Of a DNA stretch of 64,000 nucleotides, positions 1 to 14,754 are shown piece by piece. A program made the translations under genes and the position numbers. Where the stretch lies: assembly GCF_042242105.1 (NCBI RefSeq), contig NC_092028.1, positions 12,137,338 through 12,201,337 of the forward strand, read 5' to 3'. The first letter of the stretch is position 1, and each line of letters opens with the position of its first letter. The stretch comes from Pempheris klunzingeri. Lineage: Eukaryota; Chordata; Actinopteri; Acropomatiformes; Pempheridae. Below the pieces are notes generated by a model. The model had not been told where the DNA came from. It saw nothing but the letters and a program-made list of their open reading frames with translations, and made no database searches.

Positions 1-422
1 TTTTCTTCTGTGCAATGATAATAAGTAAGCAATAACACTACTTAACATCTTAGAACAACATCGACTAACTCCCAGTTGTCCTCCCCAGAGAGCATCAATG
101 GTACTAAATGCCCACCAGAGCAACAACAAGCAGCTCAGACAGAGCAAAGCTGCACTGTGCATTAATTATATAAATTAATTCTACAAATACAGTATGTGAG
201 CCATCATCATTTCTATACATACAGTCAGCCTTTGGGTTCGGTGCGTCTTACCTTATCTGTTTTTTGAGTGGTAAATGTTGATATTTAAAGCTTATTCACA
301 AATATCCACCTAAATGTCTGATGAACACACTCGCTGCCTGGAGAAAAAACCCTAACTCTTAACTCAGTGGCTTATTTGACTCCTGCACATCTTCTGAACC
401 CTCTGCAACATTTTATAGCCCT

Positions 423-425
<3 letters not shown>

Positions 426-471
<46 letters not shown>
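426..471. repeat. (CA)n microsatellite
   Basis: Perfect CA dinucleotide run of about 23 units. Confidence 0.97.
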
Positions 472-475
<4 letters not shown>

Positions 476-895
476 AACCTTTCCTTCAATTACACAGCCC
501 ATCTGGAAACACAATGGGCCTTCAATGGTAAACAAACTCTGTGTTGCTTCAGTGAGGGCTCAGTGATTACCTGTACATCTACAGTACAAGTGTACAATGG
601 TGAGAAGAGACAGAGCGCGCTCAGGTATAAGACTACTCTTTACATCAATCCACGCATCACTAGTGCCGCGATTAGGTTTCTCAGTAAACATGCTGCACTT
701 GTACATGTGTTGTGTGTGTGGCGCTGCCTTGCCCCCCTCTGCATAAGAGCCCAAGTCAACAATTGCGCAGGTCTATTGTGCGTTAATGGCAGGATTACAC
801 ACACACACCCATCACGCTATCATCCTCTCACACTGGCCTCCCAATGTCAGACCCTAAAGAGTGATTTGTTATAAAAACCCTTAAGTGACAATAGG

Positions 896-896
<1 letters not shown>

Positions 897-949
<53 letters not shown>
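897..949. repeat. (TG)n microsatellite
   Basis: Near-perfect TG run of about 26 units. It gives rise to spurious Cys-Val open frames. Confidence 0.97.
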
Positions 950-951
<2 letters not shown>

Positions 952-3099
952 GGAAGGCTTATCAGCTCCTCAGGTGCACACACAAGCCAAAAAAAGGGAT
1001 CTCACACACTCACGCACAGCATGTGGGCAAACATATGTTAAATGTTGCCCTAATTACCACTGCAGGTCTGCCACTGGTGTATAAGAATATTTGTAATAAT
1101 AGAGAGGGAATGAATTCTGCTCAACCTCACGCTAATTATCCAGCACCGTCTGGTTGCCTTCCATGCTCCTGTGCACTGATACTTGGTGATTTTAGATCAT
1201 AAAATCTCGTGTCTGTTAGTAATCCTGGTTAATCAAGATAAGCATACACTTTCTGTGAAGTCGCTCAAGCTGTTTGTCTCTGCACTCCTCATTCACCTCA
1301 CATCTTAACAAAATCTTTCTTTAATGACTTTGCAGCAATATAAATATTGTTTTCCGTACACAAAAACTATGATGAACATGTGCTTAGAAGGTTACATTTC
1401 TCGTTTTGTCTCCATTTACGTGCTAAACACGGTCTTCCTTTGTATTTGTATGCGCCTCAAACTTGAACTTCCAATAGACATGATTTGTAGGAAGTGGCCT
1501 TGTGAGTTTGTGGATTGTGTAAAACCCCTGAATGTTTCATTATGATGTCGGCGTCTTGGCAGGGTGGTTCACTTTCTAATGATGCATCCTGTCTCTTTAA
1601 TTGGCAGAAGTTGTGTTTGCGTGGCAATCTATGAATGAGTGAGTGCTGGATTAGTGTTTCTCTATATAGCCGTGCTTCTTTATTGTGTGCATCAATGGGC
1701 AAACTTATACCCTAGACAAACATCATCCATCCATTTGTTGAAAACCATCAGAGATTAGCTTCTCATAATGACAAATATACTACAACAAAGTCTGTTGGCC
1801 TTTAGCTTATATAGAAGTGCATTCACACAGACCGCACACACACAAAACAAGACTATCTATCCCTGTTTGTCTATACAACAAATAGTCTTTTGTAACACTG
1901 AAGGTAATTTTAGTTTGGTGTACAGAGAAAAAACATCCACCTTGAAGCAGTAAAACTCTGAATTTTAAATATATATTTTATATACTTACACTATATCTGC
2001 TCTTGTTTTTATGGACAGGAGAACCATACCCAGAAAACCAGTGTCCTCACTAATTACCACTGAAAACTGAAATAAAAATTCAGACAATACTTGTGCTGTC
2101 TTGTAAATTCACCAATCAAATTATCTGTATTTCATGAAATCACTGCTTAAACGTGTCTTCCCCTCAGCGAGTCTATAATTAGCTGAAGGCAAATCAGATG
2201 AAACAGAGAGATGAATGACATGTCATGTTTACAAGCTGTTCAAATAGACCGCCGACTGTGACGATCCACATCTCGGCTCGCGTAGGCAGCTCGGTGTAAT
2301 GAGCCAGCTGAGGCAGAAGAGGGCAGAAGAGACAAAGTAATGTTGTATCTGTCAACTGCTGCTGATTTCTGCCTATGGATGGTATCTATCAGCCAGAGAA
2401 TGTAGAGTTACATGTATTCATTCAATAAAAAAAAGGTTCAATATAATGATCTCATATAATACTAGTATCCAACAGTAAATCTCCTGGTCATGTGTGAAGT
2501 TTGTACTGCTACAGCATTCTGTACAAGTGCGACTTGATAACAAAAGAAAGCCAAACATCTGAAATGTCATGGCGCCGCAGCACTACAGACAAGCCTGTTC
2601 GTTCTCCAGGAAGAACTGATGCAAATGTGTACAGTTTGTACCACAATGTGAAATCGGACATGTTATTGTTGCTGTTAAAAAGAGAGGACGGGAGCTCTTA
2701 GGTTTCAGTCAATTAACCACGGTGTGCTGCAGTTAAGAGTCACGCAGGCATTGTTGGCTCTTAAGAGTCACATGACCTCGGTTTATCACCCATCACGCCT
2801 TCGCACTGGTTCATTTAATACAAGCCAGGAGTCACGGTGTAGTACACCAAGGGGAAAATCACATGCCTAGTTAGAAAACATATACGTGAATGACAAGCAG
2901 GCAATTTTTGTGCCACTTTGTTCTAAGAAAAAATGGCCCATTAGAAGTAGAGAGTTCACACCTGGAATTTAGCACGGAAATGATTAGAATCAATTATTGC
3001 TGTAACACTCACAAGAGAACAGATCTTATGTTTCAGTGAAGAAAGACATGTTTTTGCAAATTTGGGCTGAGGTAACGACGACTTTCATCATCGACTCAT

Positions 3100-3265
3100 C
3101 TGCTTGATCATTTTCTTCATGAACTGGATATTAATTTGGTCTCTAAAGTGTCAGAAATTAGTGGAATCAGTGTCTATTACAGTTTCCCAGGGTTCAAGGC
3201 AACCCATTTTTGTCATTCATTCTTCTGTCTCGACTAATCGATTAATCACTGCAGCTCTGTGGCAA
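3100..3265 (+). repeat. dispersed fish repeat with ATCGATTAATC motif
   Basis: The text contains TTTGGTCTCTAAAGTGTCAG, then TTTCCCAGGGTTCAAGG, then ACTAATCGATTAATCACTGC. I recognise this as a degenerate copy of a very common teleost repeat whose ends carry an ATCGATTAATCG motif. Related pieces occur near 12175-12235 and in 23960-24220. The class (SINE or MITE) is not clear from this sequence. Confidence 0.55.
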
Positions 3266-3544
3266 ATTAAAAAAAAAAAAAAACGTGGTTGGATAATCAT
3301 TGATTACACTTCAGGAAGAATCCCTCACGTTCGATCAAACTGTTAAAAAGGAGCTATGTGGTGAGAGGCAAGTCTGGAAAATACTTTCTCTGCTATCTTA
3401 AACTCATTAAGACTAAACTCACTTTTGGAAATGCAGTTCACAGTTTCAAACAGCACGCTGATGGCAACAAACTAAAAAAAACGACGGCAATAAAAGGACT
3501 CTAGTTAAACACAGAGTTCTCGCTTAAGTGTACTGGCACCGCAC

Positions 3545-3575
<31 letters not shown>

Positions 3576-4439
3576 TTAGTCATGCCATATGGAGCCAAGC
3601 AGCATCAAGTGTCATGCCTGCTCCAAACAATACACACCCAGTCAACCGTACCTTTGGGTCTTGTAGATCTCCACAATATTATCCCCCCATCATTCCTCTC
3701 CTCTTCAGGTTATTCCAAAGCAGAATCTCTCCATCCACGTTTCACTCTGACGAGGCATCTCTAAGGCATCTTTAAGGCCAGCGGCATCAGCTCATAGCCT
3801 GTTACACCTCTCTCTCTCTCTCTCTCACACGTAAAGCCTCCCACTCAGTCCCCCTGTCCTAGACCAAAGAGATGCTTGTGAATATTTAATGGTGCTTTTG
3901 TGCTTGTGTGTGTGCGCGAGAGAATGGGGAGCATTGGCTGGGAGTCCATGCTTTCTGGTCAGCCTGCCTTGGAGCGTTGGAGACAGGGACACAAGCAGCT
4001 GGGCAGCAGGGATGGAGTCAGTGGGGAGGGAGTCGGAGGTGACTGACCCTCACCTGCTGTAGGGGACGGGGGAGTGCAGGACGCTCACCTGAGGGACTCC
4101 TGTCACAAATACACCATTGTCTTAGAGTGAGGCCAAAGAGTGCACTTATTTATTCTTAATGGTATAATTGGCATCTCCAGTTACACTTCCATAAAATTCC
4201 TTTTCCCATGGGGGAGTTTAGCAGCATAACATAAGCTCAAATGAAAAATGTTATTTTATAGTAAAGCACTGACAGGAAGGCTTTTACAGGAGAATGAGTG
4301 CTTTAACTTTTTATACATTAAATGTATTTTGCTGATACATGCTTTTTGAATGCAGGACTTTTGGTGGAGTATTTTCATGTTGTGGTATTAGTACTTTTAC
4401 TCTGAGACTCCACCACTGATAAATCCAATATATGATGTG

Positions 4440-4710
4440 AAAAGCGTTGTTTGTAGTGATGGTAATTATCGCCAGACTGCCCTCAGCTTAGCACCTTACA
4501 CTTTACTGCTCTCATGGCTAGTTCTGAAAGAGCAGCTGCAAGCTAACCTAGCTACCTGTCTACAGACTGGCGGACACAGCTAGCGACAAGCTGGTGAACA
4601 CGGTGAAGCATTTAGCAACCTGAACACACAGATGTTTCCCTCGGGAGGTGGTGGGGACCAAAACAGAGATATAAGAGAGCGTTTATTGGTGTTACACTAA
4701 TCAGGTGTTC
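4440..4710. repeat. dispersed repeat fragment, unclassified
   Basis: The segment contains AGCATTTAGCAACC, GATGTTTCCCTCGGGAGG and TGGTGGGGACCAAAACAGAG, which I recall as parts of a common percomorph repeat. It has no coding potential. Ends and class are uncertain. Confidence 0.45.
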
Positions 4711-5025
4711 GCAACTTGCTTCTGCTGCCCCCAAGTGACCAAAACATTAAACATAACAAGTGAAAAATGTGTGTGAAACTGGATTCACTTTCAATAATTT
4801 TGAATACATCAGACGAAAATTGTTTCACTATCTATTTCATTTATTCTTTCTGATCACTTATGTAATATTGAACACTTTGGGGCTTCATAAGTCTCAGACA
4901 ATGAGCAGCTTCCTATAAATAGTGGTTGGTGATGTGTTTTCACGTGGCTAAATCTAACCTTGATCAGGTACAGGTAAAATATACCAATAGACAAAAGAAA
5001 CTGATTCATGTAATGTTTTATAGAC

Positions 5026-5031
5026 TTTATT
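5026..5031 (-). promoter_or_regulatory. drg2 polyadenylation signal candidate
   Basis: AATAAA on the minus strand about 260 bases past the drg2 stop codon. It would end a short 3' UTR. Confidence 0.55.
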
Positions 5032-5290
5032 CTTTGCCTCCCTTTTGTCTCTCTGAATCAATGTATTATCTTTATTTAAATCAAAAGGTAAAATACACCA
5101 TTCCTGTCCGAAACCCACTTAAATCTGGTCTCTTTCTTCAATGTATTTTGATGATTTTCATATACAAAATAAGAATGGTGGCTATTTTTTTTCACTGTAC
5201 AGTACAGCAGACTGTACAGTGATTTTTCGTTCATTTTAACTCCCCCAACAAAACTGCTCAGCATCTCCTGCGTCCAATCAGGAGCTTCTT

Positions 5291-9783
<4,493 letters not shown>

Positions 9784-10327
9784 TGTAGCAGTTCAGGTCG
9801 GCTACAGCTACACTGTCAGAGAGAGAAAATAAAACCAGAAACGTGTCACTCCACAGTTAGTAGCTTTGTTTGCCAGCAGGCTAACCAGCTAGCTAACCAG
9901 GGCGACTTAACAGTTGACAAACGACATGAAAAGCAGTGAGTCAAGACTTAAAGCTCTAAATGAATATCCGTATGAAACACATGCAATGACAATAGTTTTA
10001 AACGTTGTAAAATTATAAATATTTACACTTTGACAGAGACTACACTCCGCAGCATGCACCGATGACTGACATCACAAAACGGAAACCGTTCCGTCCCCAT
10101 GAAAGGTCCGGGTGAAACAGGGAAACTCAGTGTAACGTACATGTGGTCCCGTGTGTCTTAAACGTCCACATCAACAAGGAAGTGTGAAGCCTTGATATTA
10201 ACAATGTCCGCCCGGTAGAGCAAGATATTAAAGAGCGATAATGTGTCCAGTCGGATGTAGCTGCGCTTCAACAGCCGCACACTCCTGACGTGGATCGATA
10301 TCGTTACTGAAGGGCAGTTATCAGCTA
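9784..10327. promoter_or_regulatory. divergent drg2/gfer promoter
   Basis: Only 544 bases separate the drg2 start codon (minus) from the first gfer start codon (plus), so the two genes probably share a bidirectional promoter. The interval has no obvious TATA box close to either start and holds a strong ZNF143-type site at 10039-10057. The sharing is inferred from the layout. Confidence 0.75.
10039..10057 (+). promoter_or_regulatory. ZNF143/SBF-type promoter site
   Basis: ACTACACTCCGCAGCATGC closely matches the vertebrate ZNF143 motif (ACTACAnnTCCCAGnATGC), with one mismatch in the central CCC. It lies about midway between two divergent housekeeping genes, which is where such sites are usually found. 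Confidence 0.7.
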
Positions 10328-11440
10328 ATGACAAACATGGCTGCGTCCACAGGACCGAGAGGACCAACAGCCTCCAACCCGACCGGGTTTGCAGGTTTTC
10401 CGTTTCCAGTGGCAGGCAGAGCTCCGGAGGAGAGCTCCGGGAAGGAGCAGGAGCAAACCGGGGAGGTGAAGAAGAAGCCCTGCAGGGCTTGTACGGACTT
10501 TAAATCGTGGATGAAGGTCCAGAAGAAACAGACTGTACAGGTGACATGAGATCAAGGCGGGTTGGCAGGTTGTTCCTGAAGGATGTGTGGAAACTTTACT
10601 TTTAAAATAGTAAAGTTTGTCTTGACTGGATGGTGGTTTGTAATCAAGTACTTATTTAATTTCCTTTAATGTTCTTTAGTCCGTAGAGAAGTCTATGTCA
10701 TGACGCAATGACCAATGTTTGTTGTTGAGCTACATCCTGTTACGTCAGAGAGCCTTGGGTTATATTATCATCATTTAATATCATCTCTGTAGTTACTTAA
10801 TATACAAAAAAATACAATCAACATTTTTTTCTGGCTACAGGACAAGATATGAGCATGTATGTCCACAACAACCACAAATCAACCAAAACAACATAATGGA
10901 ACAGGCTGCCCTGTCTCTTACCTTTTGAATTGACTCTGCTGCATATGTTTGAATAAAAATGTCTGAATGACTCTGTAGGAGACTGCAGAGTCCGAGCCAC
11001 AACAAGACCCTCAGTGCCCGCTGGACAGGGAAGAGTTGGGACGCAACACCTGGTCCTTCCTGCACACTATGGCAGCGTATTACCCCGACCGGCCATCATC
11101 CACCCAGCAGCAAGAGATGACGCAGTTCATCAACCTTTTCTCCAAGTTCTTCCCCTGCGATGAGTGTGCAGAAGACCTCAGGGGCAGGTCAGACCACGGT
11201 GCTGCTTCTCACATTTGAAGATTAACGTTATCAGGCAAGAACAGGTGATTCGTAAATGCTGCATCTTCTCTCCCCAGATTGAAAACCAATCAGCCGGACA
11301 CCAGGAGTCGCCACACTCTCTCTCAGTGGCTCTGTCATATCCATAATGACATCAACCTCCGGCTGGGCAAGCCGGAGTTCGACTGCTCCCGTGTGGATGA
11401 GAGGTGGAAAGATGGATGGAAAGATGGTTCCTGTGACTGA
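10328..11440 (+). CDS. gfer: FAD-linked sulfhydryl oxidase ALR (growth factor, augmenter of liver regeneration)
   Basis: Gfer reoxidises CHCHD4/Mia40 in the mitochondrial intermembrane space and passes electrons to cytochrome c. Exons are 10328-10540, 10979-11187 and 11278-11440, giving 194 residues. The distal shuttle pair is CRAC (52-55). The redox-active pair beside the FAD is CDEC (131-134), followed by the HNDIN-type FAD-binding region and the family C-terminus [14 protein letters not shown]. Cys160 and Cys177 fit the structural disulfide. The first ATG is in a weak context. A second in-frame ATG at 10337 (encoding MAAS, context AACATGG) is stronger and resembles the mammalian MAA start, so the protein may be 191 residues. 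It diverges from drg2 and lies upstream of syngr3, as in human 16p13.3. Confidence 0.97.
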
Positions 11441-11613
11441 GTGATTGTCAGTGCAAAACTTCCTCTGAGTGGAAACTCTGTTGGTATTCTCTATGCTGTT
11501 TGTGCAAAGGAAATTCCCCCCCGGTGGGAAAGAAAGGTTTCAGTCTTGCAAACTTTGTCCGAAAAGAGGAACGTGGCACATTTCAACTGGCTTTTCTTGT
11601 TTTGTGATAACTA

Positions 11614-11619
11614 AATAAA
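11614..11619 (+). promoter_or_regulatory. gfer polyadenylation signal
   Basis: AATAAA 174 bases past the gfer stop codon; the first such signal downstream. Confidence 0.7.
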
Positions 11620-11639
11620 ACCGATCTGGTAATAAAAAT

Positions 11640-13325
11640 GAAACAAACACAACACGTATGTATTTCTCTCTGTTTCTCAGGTTAGTACTAAGACTGAAAA
11701 CAAAGCTTCAATGTTTCAATGAACCATTTGTTAATTCCTGTTACTGGAGAGTTTTACTAGTCTGAGAGACAACTGCTTGTTGAAATAATTTATCCAATAT
11801 TGTGTGAAATAAAAAAACAACAACATATTTTTGACCAATTTAGCTTTTGGATCATCTTTTCAGGTGTGACCCTGACGTGATGATGAGAATTTCTGTTTAA
11901 AAAAAGTTTCCTGGTTGTGTTTGAAGCTTGTTTGAATAACTACTACAACACAAAATATCACATTATTACAGTATACAATTCTATTCTATTATGTCAGTGA
12001 TTAATCAGAGCTATCACTTGAAATATGTGAAAATATGTCAGAGATGCATATATATTTTACATAGTGATGATTGCAGTGTGTTTTCTTATTGTGATACTAC
12101 CTTAGGGTTGTCTGTGTGTGTGTGTGTTGTGGGTTGATACACCTGCCTGTATATTTATTTGCATGAATTAGTGCTGGAATAACTAATCATGTAATTTTGT
12201 GAATGATTAATTGATCATTTAAGTAATTAAATAAAATAAATGTTTTGATGCAGTTTCTCAAAGGTGATCATTTTTTCATGTTACTGTATGTAATGTTTTT
12301 GCTGTATAAGAACTTTTAAAGACACACTTGAGGTCTGATCTGATCTGATCTTAGACTAGTGGATTGATAATCAATAGGTCATTTCACTTGTCAGTTTTAG
12401 CAACACGTGAAGCTTTTTCTTCCTCCAGTCAAGGGCCTTGTGCTGCGTGCCCGGATCTGTCTGTGCGCTAATAATAAACAATGTTCATTCATTTGTTATT
12501 TAAGGAACCAGTGAAGGACAAATACACTCAAACAAGTCTAGTGCTCCACTGCTACTATTTGTTTTACTGTTCTCATCCTCATTTTCTATTTTCATCCTTG
12601 GCTGTGGTTTGAATTACTTTCCAATACTGACATCTACTACTACTATTACTACTAATACTAATACTGATATGACAGCAGCTTAACTTCCAAATTTGTGTTT
12701 TTACAATACCGGGATATACTGAAATATTACCTAATATTACTGTTAAGCAGAATATTATTTAATTTATATAATAATGTTGTATTGGATATCAAAATTAAAG
12801 CAAAAGTTCATTCTATTTATACAGTATATATATCCCCACATCAGTGTGGTTGGACAAAATGGCAAATACTTTTTAAAGATTTGCAGCGTCAGTGCAGTGA
12901 AGCTCATAATTTAATGTTTAAACAGTTTAGCATCCAGCTAAATGCTCATTGTTGAAGCCACAGTAATTGGTAAATTTCCCATGATAAGTGACTTGTGACT
13001 TGGTTGGTGGTATTTGGCGCAGCTGCACCATCATGAGATTCTCCTCCATGCCATATTTCACAACTTAGCAATGTCTGTGCCTGATGAACGGTTCAGGCAG
13101 GATTTTTCCACTCAGTATATTGTTTGTAGCCTACAGTCCTTGTGGCCCATGCAGAGATATTTAGAGCGAGTCTGACTTTACTGAATGTCTATTCCTAGCT
13201 CCAAGGTTGTTGGTACATTCAATTTGGTCACCTCACATAATGCTCATCATACACTGCAAGGCATCTGTGTAGGTGTGCAGATCTTTTAAAATTGACTTTT
13301 TTTTTTTTTTTTTTTCTCCTGCATG
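11640..13325. other. AT-rich gene-free stretch
   Basis: No exon-like sequence was seen. The stretch holds short low-complexity tracts, including TACTAC-type triplets near 12635-12665, and a fragment of the ATCGATTAATC-type repeat near 12175-12235. A poly-T run at about 13298-13317 marks the left side of the LINE fragment. Confidence 0.5.
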
Positions 13326-13329
13326 ACTT

Positions 13330-13850
13330 TTCAAAATGGGTATTCTTCAGAATAATCTATGTTGGAAATGTAACAGTCATGTAGGTACATTTATTCATGC
13401 CATGTGGGCTTGCCCAGTTGTCCAACCATTTTGGAGGAAAATAATTCAAACAGTGCAGGAATGGTTGGGCACACGTGCCTGTCTCTGCTCAATTGTGCCT
13501 ATTGGGAGACAGTTCCTGTTTACCTAGTGTTTCTATAAGTGCATTTGCTTTGGTCCTAACAGGCTTTATTTTAGCTACGAGAGTAATTCTTAGCAAATGG
13601 AAGAACTTTGCGTTGACTTCCTATGAGCTACTGGTAGCTAAGGTACAGAATCGGAGGGAAACTTACTTACAAATCTGGGATGGGTTTTTGTCTTATTTAA
13701 GGGGTCAGACACATTAGAGTTCAAAATGTACTTTATTTTTTGTTTCAATGTGGTGGAATTTTGCTGTAATGTTTCAGTCTGTGCTGTGTTGTTGTTTTTG
13801 TAATTTTGAAAAACTTCAATAACAATTTAAATTTAAAAATAAAAAAAATT
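13330..13850 (+). mobile_element. truncated L1-type LINE, ORF2 C-terminus and 3' tail
   Basis: One frame from 13336 reads CWKCNSHVGTFIHAMWACP, then VVQPFWRKI. This resembles the cysteine/histidine-rich C-terminus of L1/Tx1-clade ORF2 (CWRC...GTFxHxxWxCP...FW). A shifted frame (13538-13717) continues with LSKWKNFALTSYELL and YLQIWDGFLSYLRG, also typical of that end. A stop and a frameshift separate the parts, so the copy is dead. An A-rich tail at about 13815-13850 looks like the 3' end. Only about 0.5 kb of an element of several kb remains, as expected for 5' truncation during target-primed insertion. Confidence 0.75.
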
Positions 13851-13854
13851 GACT

Positions 13855-14045
13855 TATTTTTGGTTAGAGGTAGTAACAGAACCCCAGTGTTTCGAAAATC
13901 TAGACTTAAGTATTATTTATATGGTCCAAAATCTCATATAATAAATTTGCCTCAAAGTCCCTTAAAATCTGCACAGCATATAAACCCCTCTATCCTTAGA
14001 CCATCAGCTGGGAGAAGAAAAAAATCACCCCTGAAATAAGATCAT
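13855..14045 (+). repeat. dispersed repeat fragment next to the LINE tail
   Basis: It contains CAGCATATAAACCCCTCTAT, then CCTTAGACCATCAGCTGGGA and GAAGAAAAAAATCACCCC. I recall this as part of a common teleost repeat. It begins where the LINE tail stops, so one element may have inserted beside or into the other. Confidence 0.45.
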
Positions 14046-14480
14046 GCAGGTAATTATGAAAGATCTGCCTTTCATTTTGCACCAGGAGAAGTTTGACTGG
14101 AGCGGTTTCCATCCCAGTCTGTGAAACCAGTTCTAAAAGGTTGTTGGTGGCCCTGAAGGGAGCTTCATCAACCATTGATGATGCCACAGTGACATCAGGA
14201 TTATTTTAGATCAGACTTTTCTAGCATAAAGTCTGCATGAGGACGTGGGGCCATGGAACCTGAAATGTGTTTATTAGTCAGGGCTGGACTTGATTTTGAC
14301 CATTCCAGTGTATTTCTTGTGAATCTCCCAACTTTGTACAAGTAACATGGGCTGTAAAATCACCCAAAATCAATCCCTTGTGGAGCTCTATGCTTTTCTT
14401 ATTTTGTATTGTCTATAATATTCCATAATATAATAACGATCCATGACATAATATAAGAACGATCATGTTAAATTCTGTCT
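14046..14480. other. intergenic stretch before the syngr3 promoter
   Basis: No exon or recognised repeat was seen. Base composition changes sharply to GC-rich at about 14500. Confidence 0.5.
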
Positions 14481-14499
14481 AGATGGCTAAATTACCCAT

Positions 14500-14754
14500 C
14501 ACTGATTGGAGCAGCCACGTCAGTCACGCACGCTACCCCCACGCTCGGCGCCCCTCCACTGTGCCCGCGCGCCTCTGGGTGCGCGCAGGACCCGTCCCTT
14601 CAGCAGAGAGCAGCAGCGCATCCATCCTGCCGTGGAGCCGCGAGCGTGGAGCCGCCAGGAGCGCACACACACACATACACACACACACACACACGGAAAG
14701 AGAGAGAGAGAGAAAGAGAGAGAGAGGGAAGGAGAGAGAGAGGAGCCACAGAAG
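14500..14754 (+). promoter_or_regulatory. syngr3 CpG-rich promoter and 5' UTR
   Basis: A CpG-rich segment (about 14515-14660) is followed by a (CA)n run (about 14663-14694) and a purine (GA)n run (about 14696-14743) that ends 4-15 bases before the start codon. The two simple repeats are probably transcribed as 5' UTR. The position of the start site is inferred. Confidence 0.6.

Larger units (their letters stand above)
1..5025. other. gene-free stretch left of drg2
   Basis: I see no exon-like coding sequence on either strand. The open frames here are short, lack recognisable domains and often run through CA/TG repeats. The stretch holds microsatellites (near 426-471, 897-949 and 3543-3571), dispersed repeat fragments near 3100-3270 and 4440-4700, and a G-rich patch near 3960-4110. 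A non-repetitive segment near 2160-2340 could be a conserved non-coding element, but that cannot be decided from one sequence. Confidence 0.6.
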
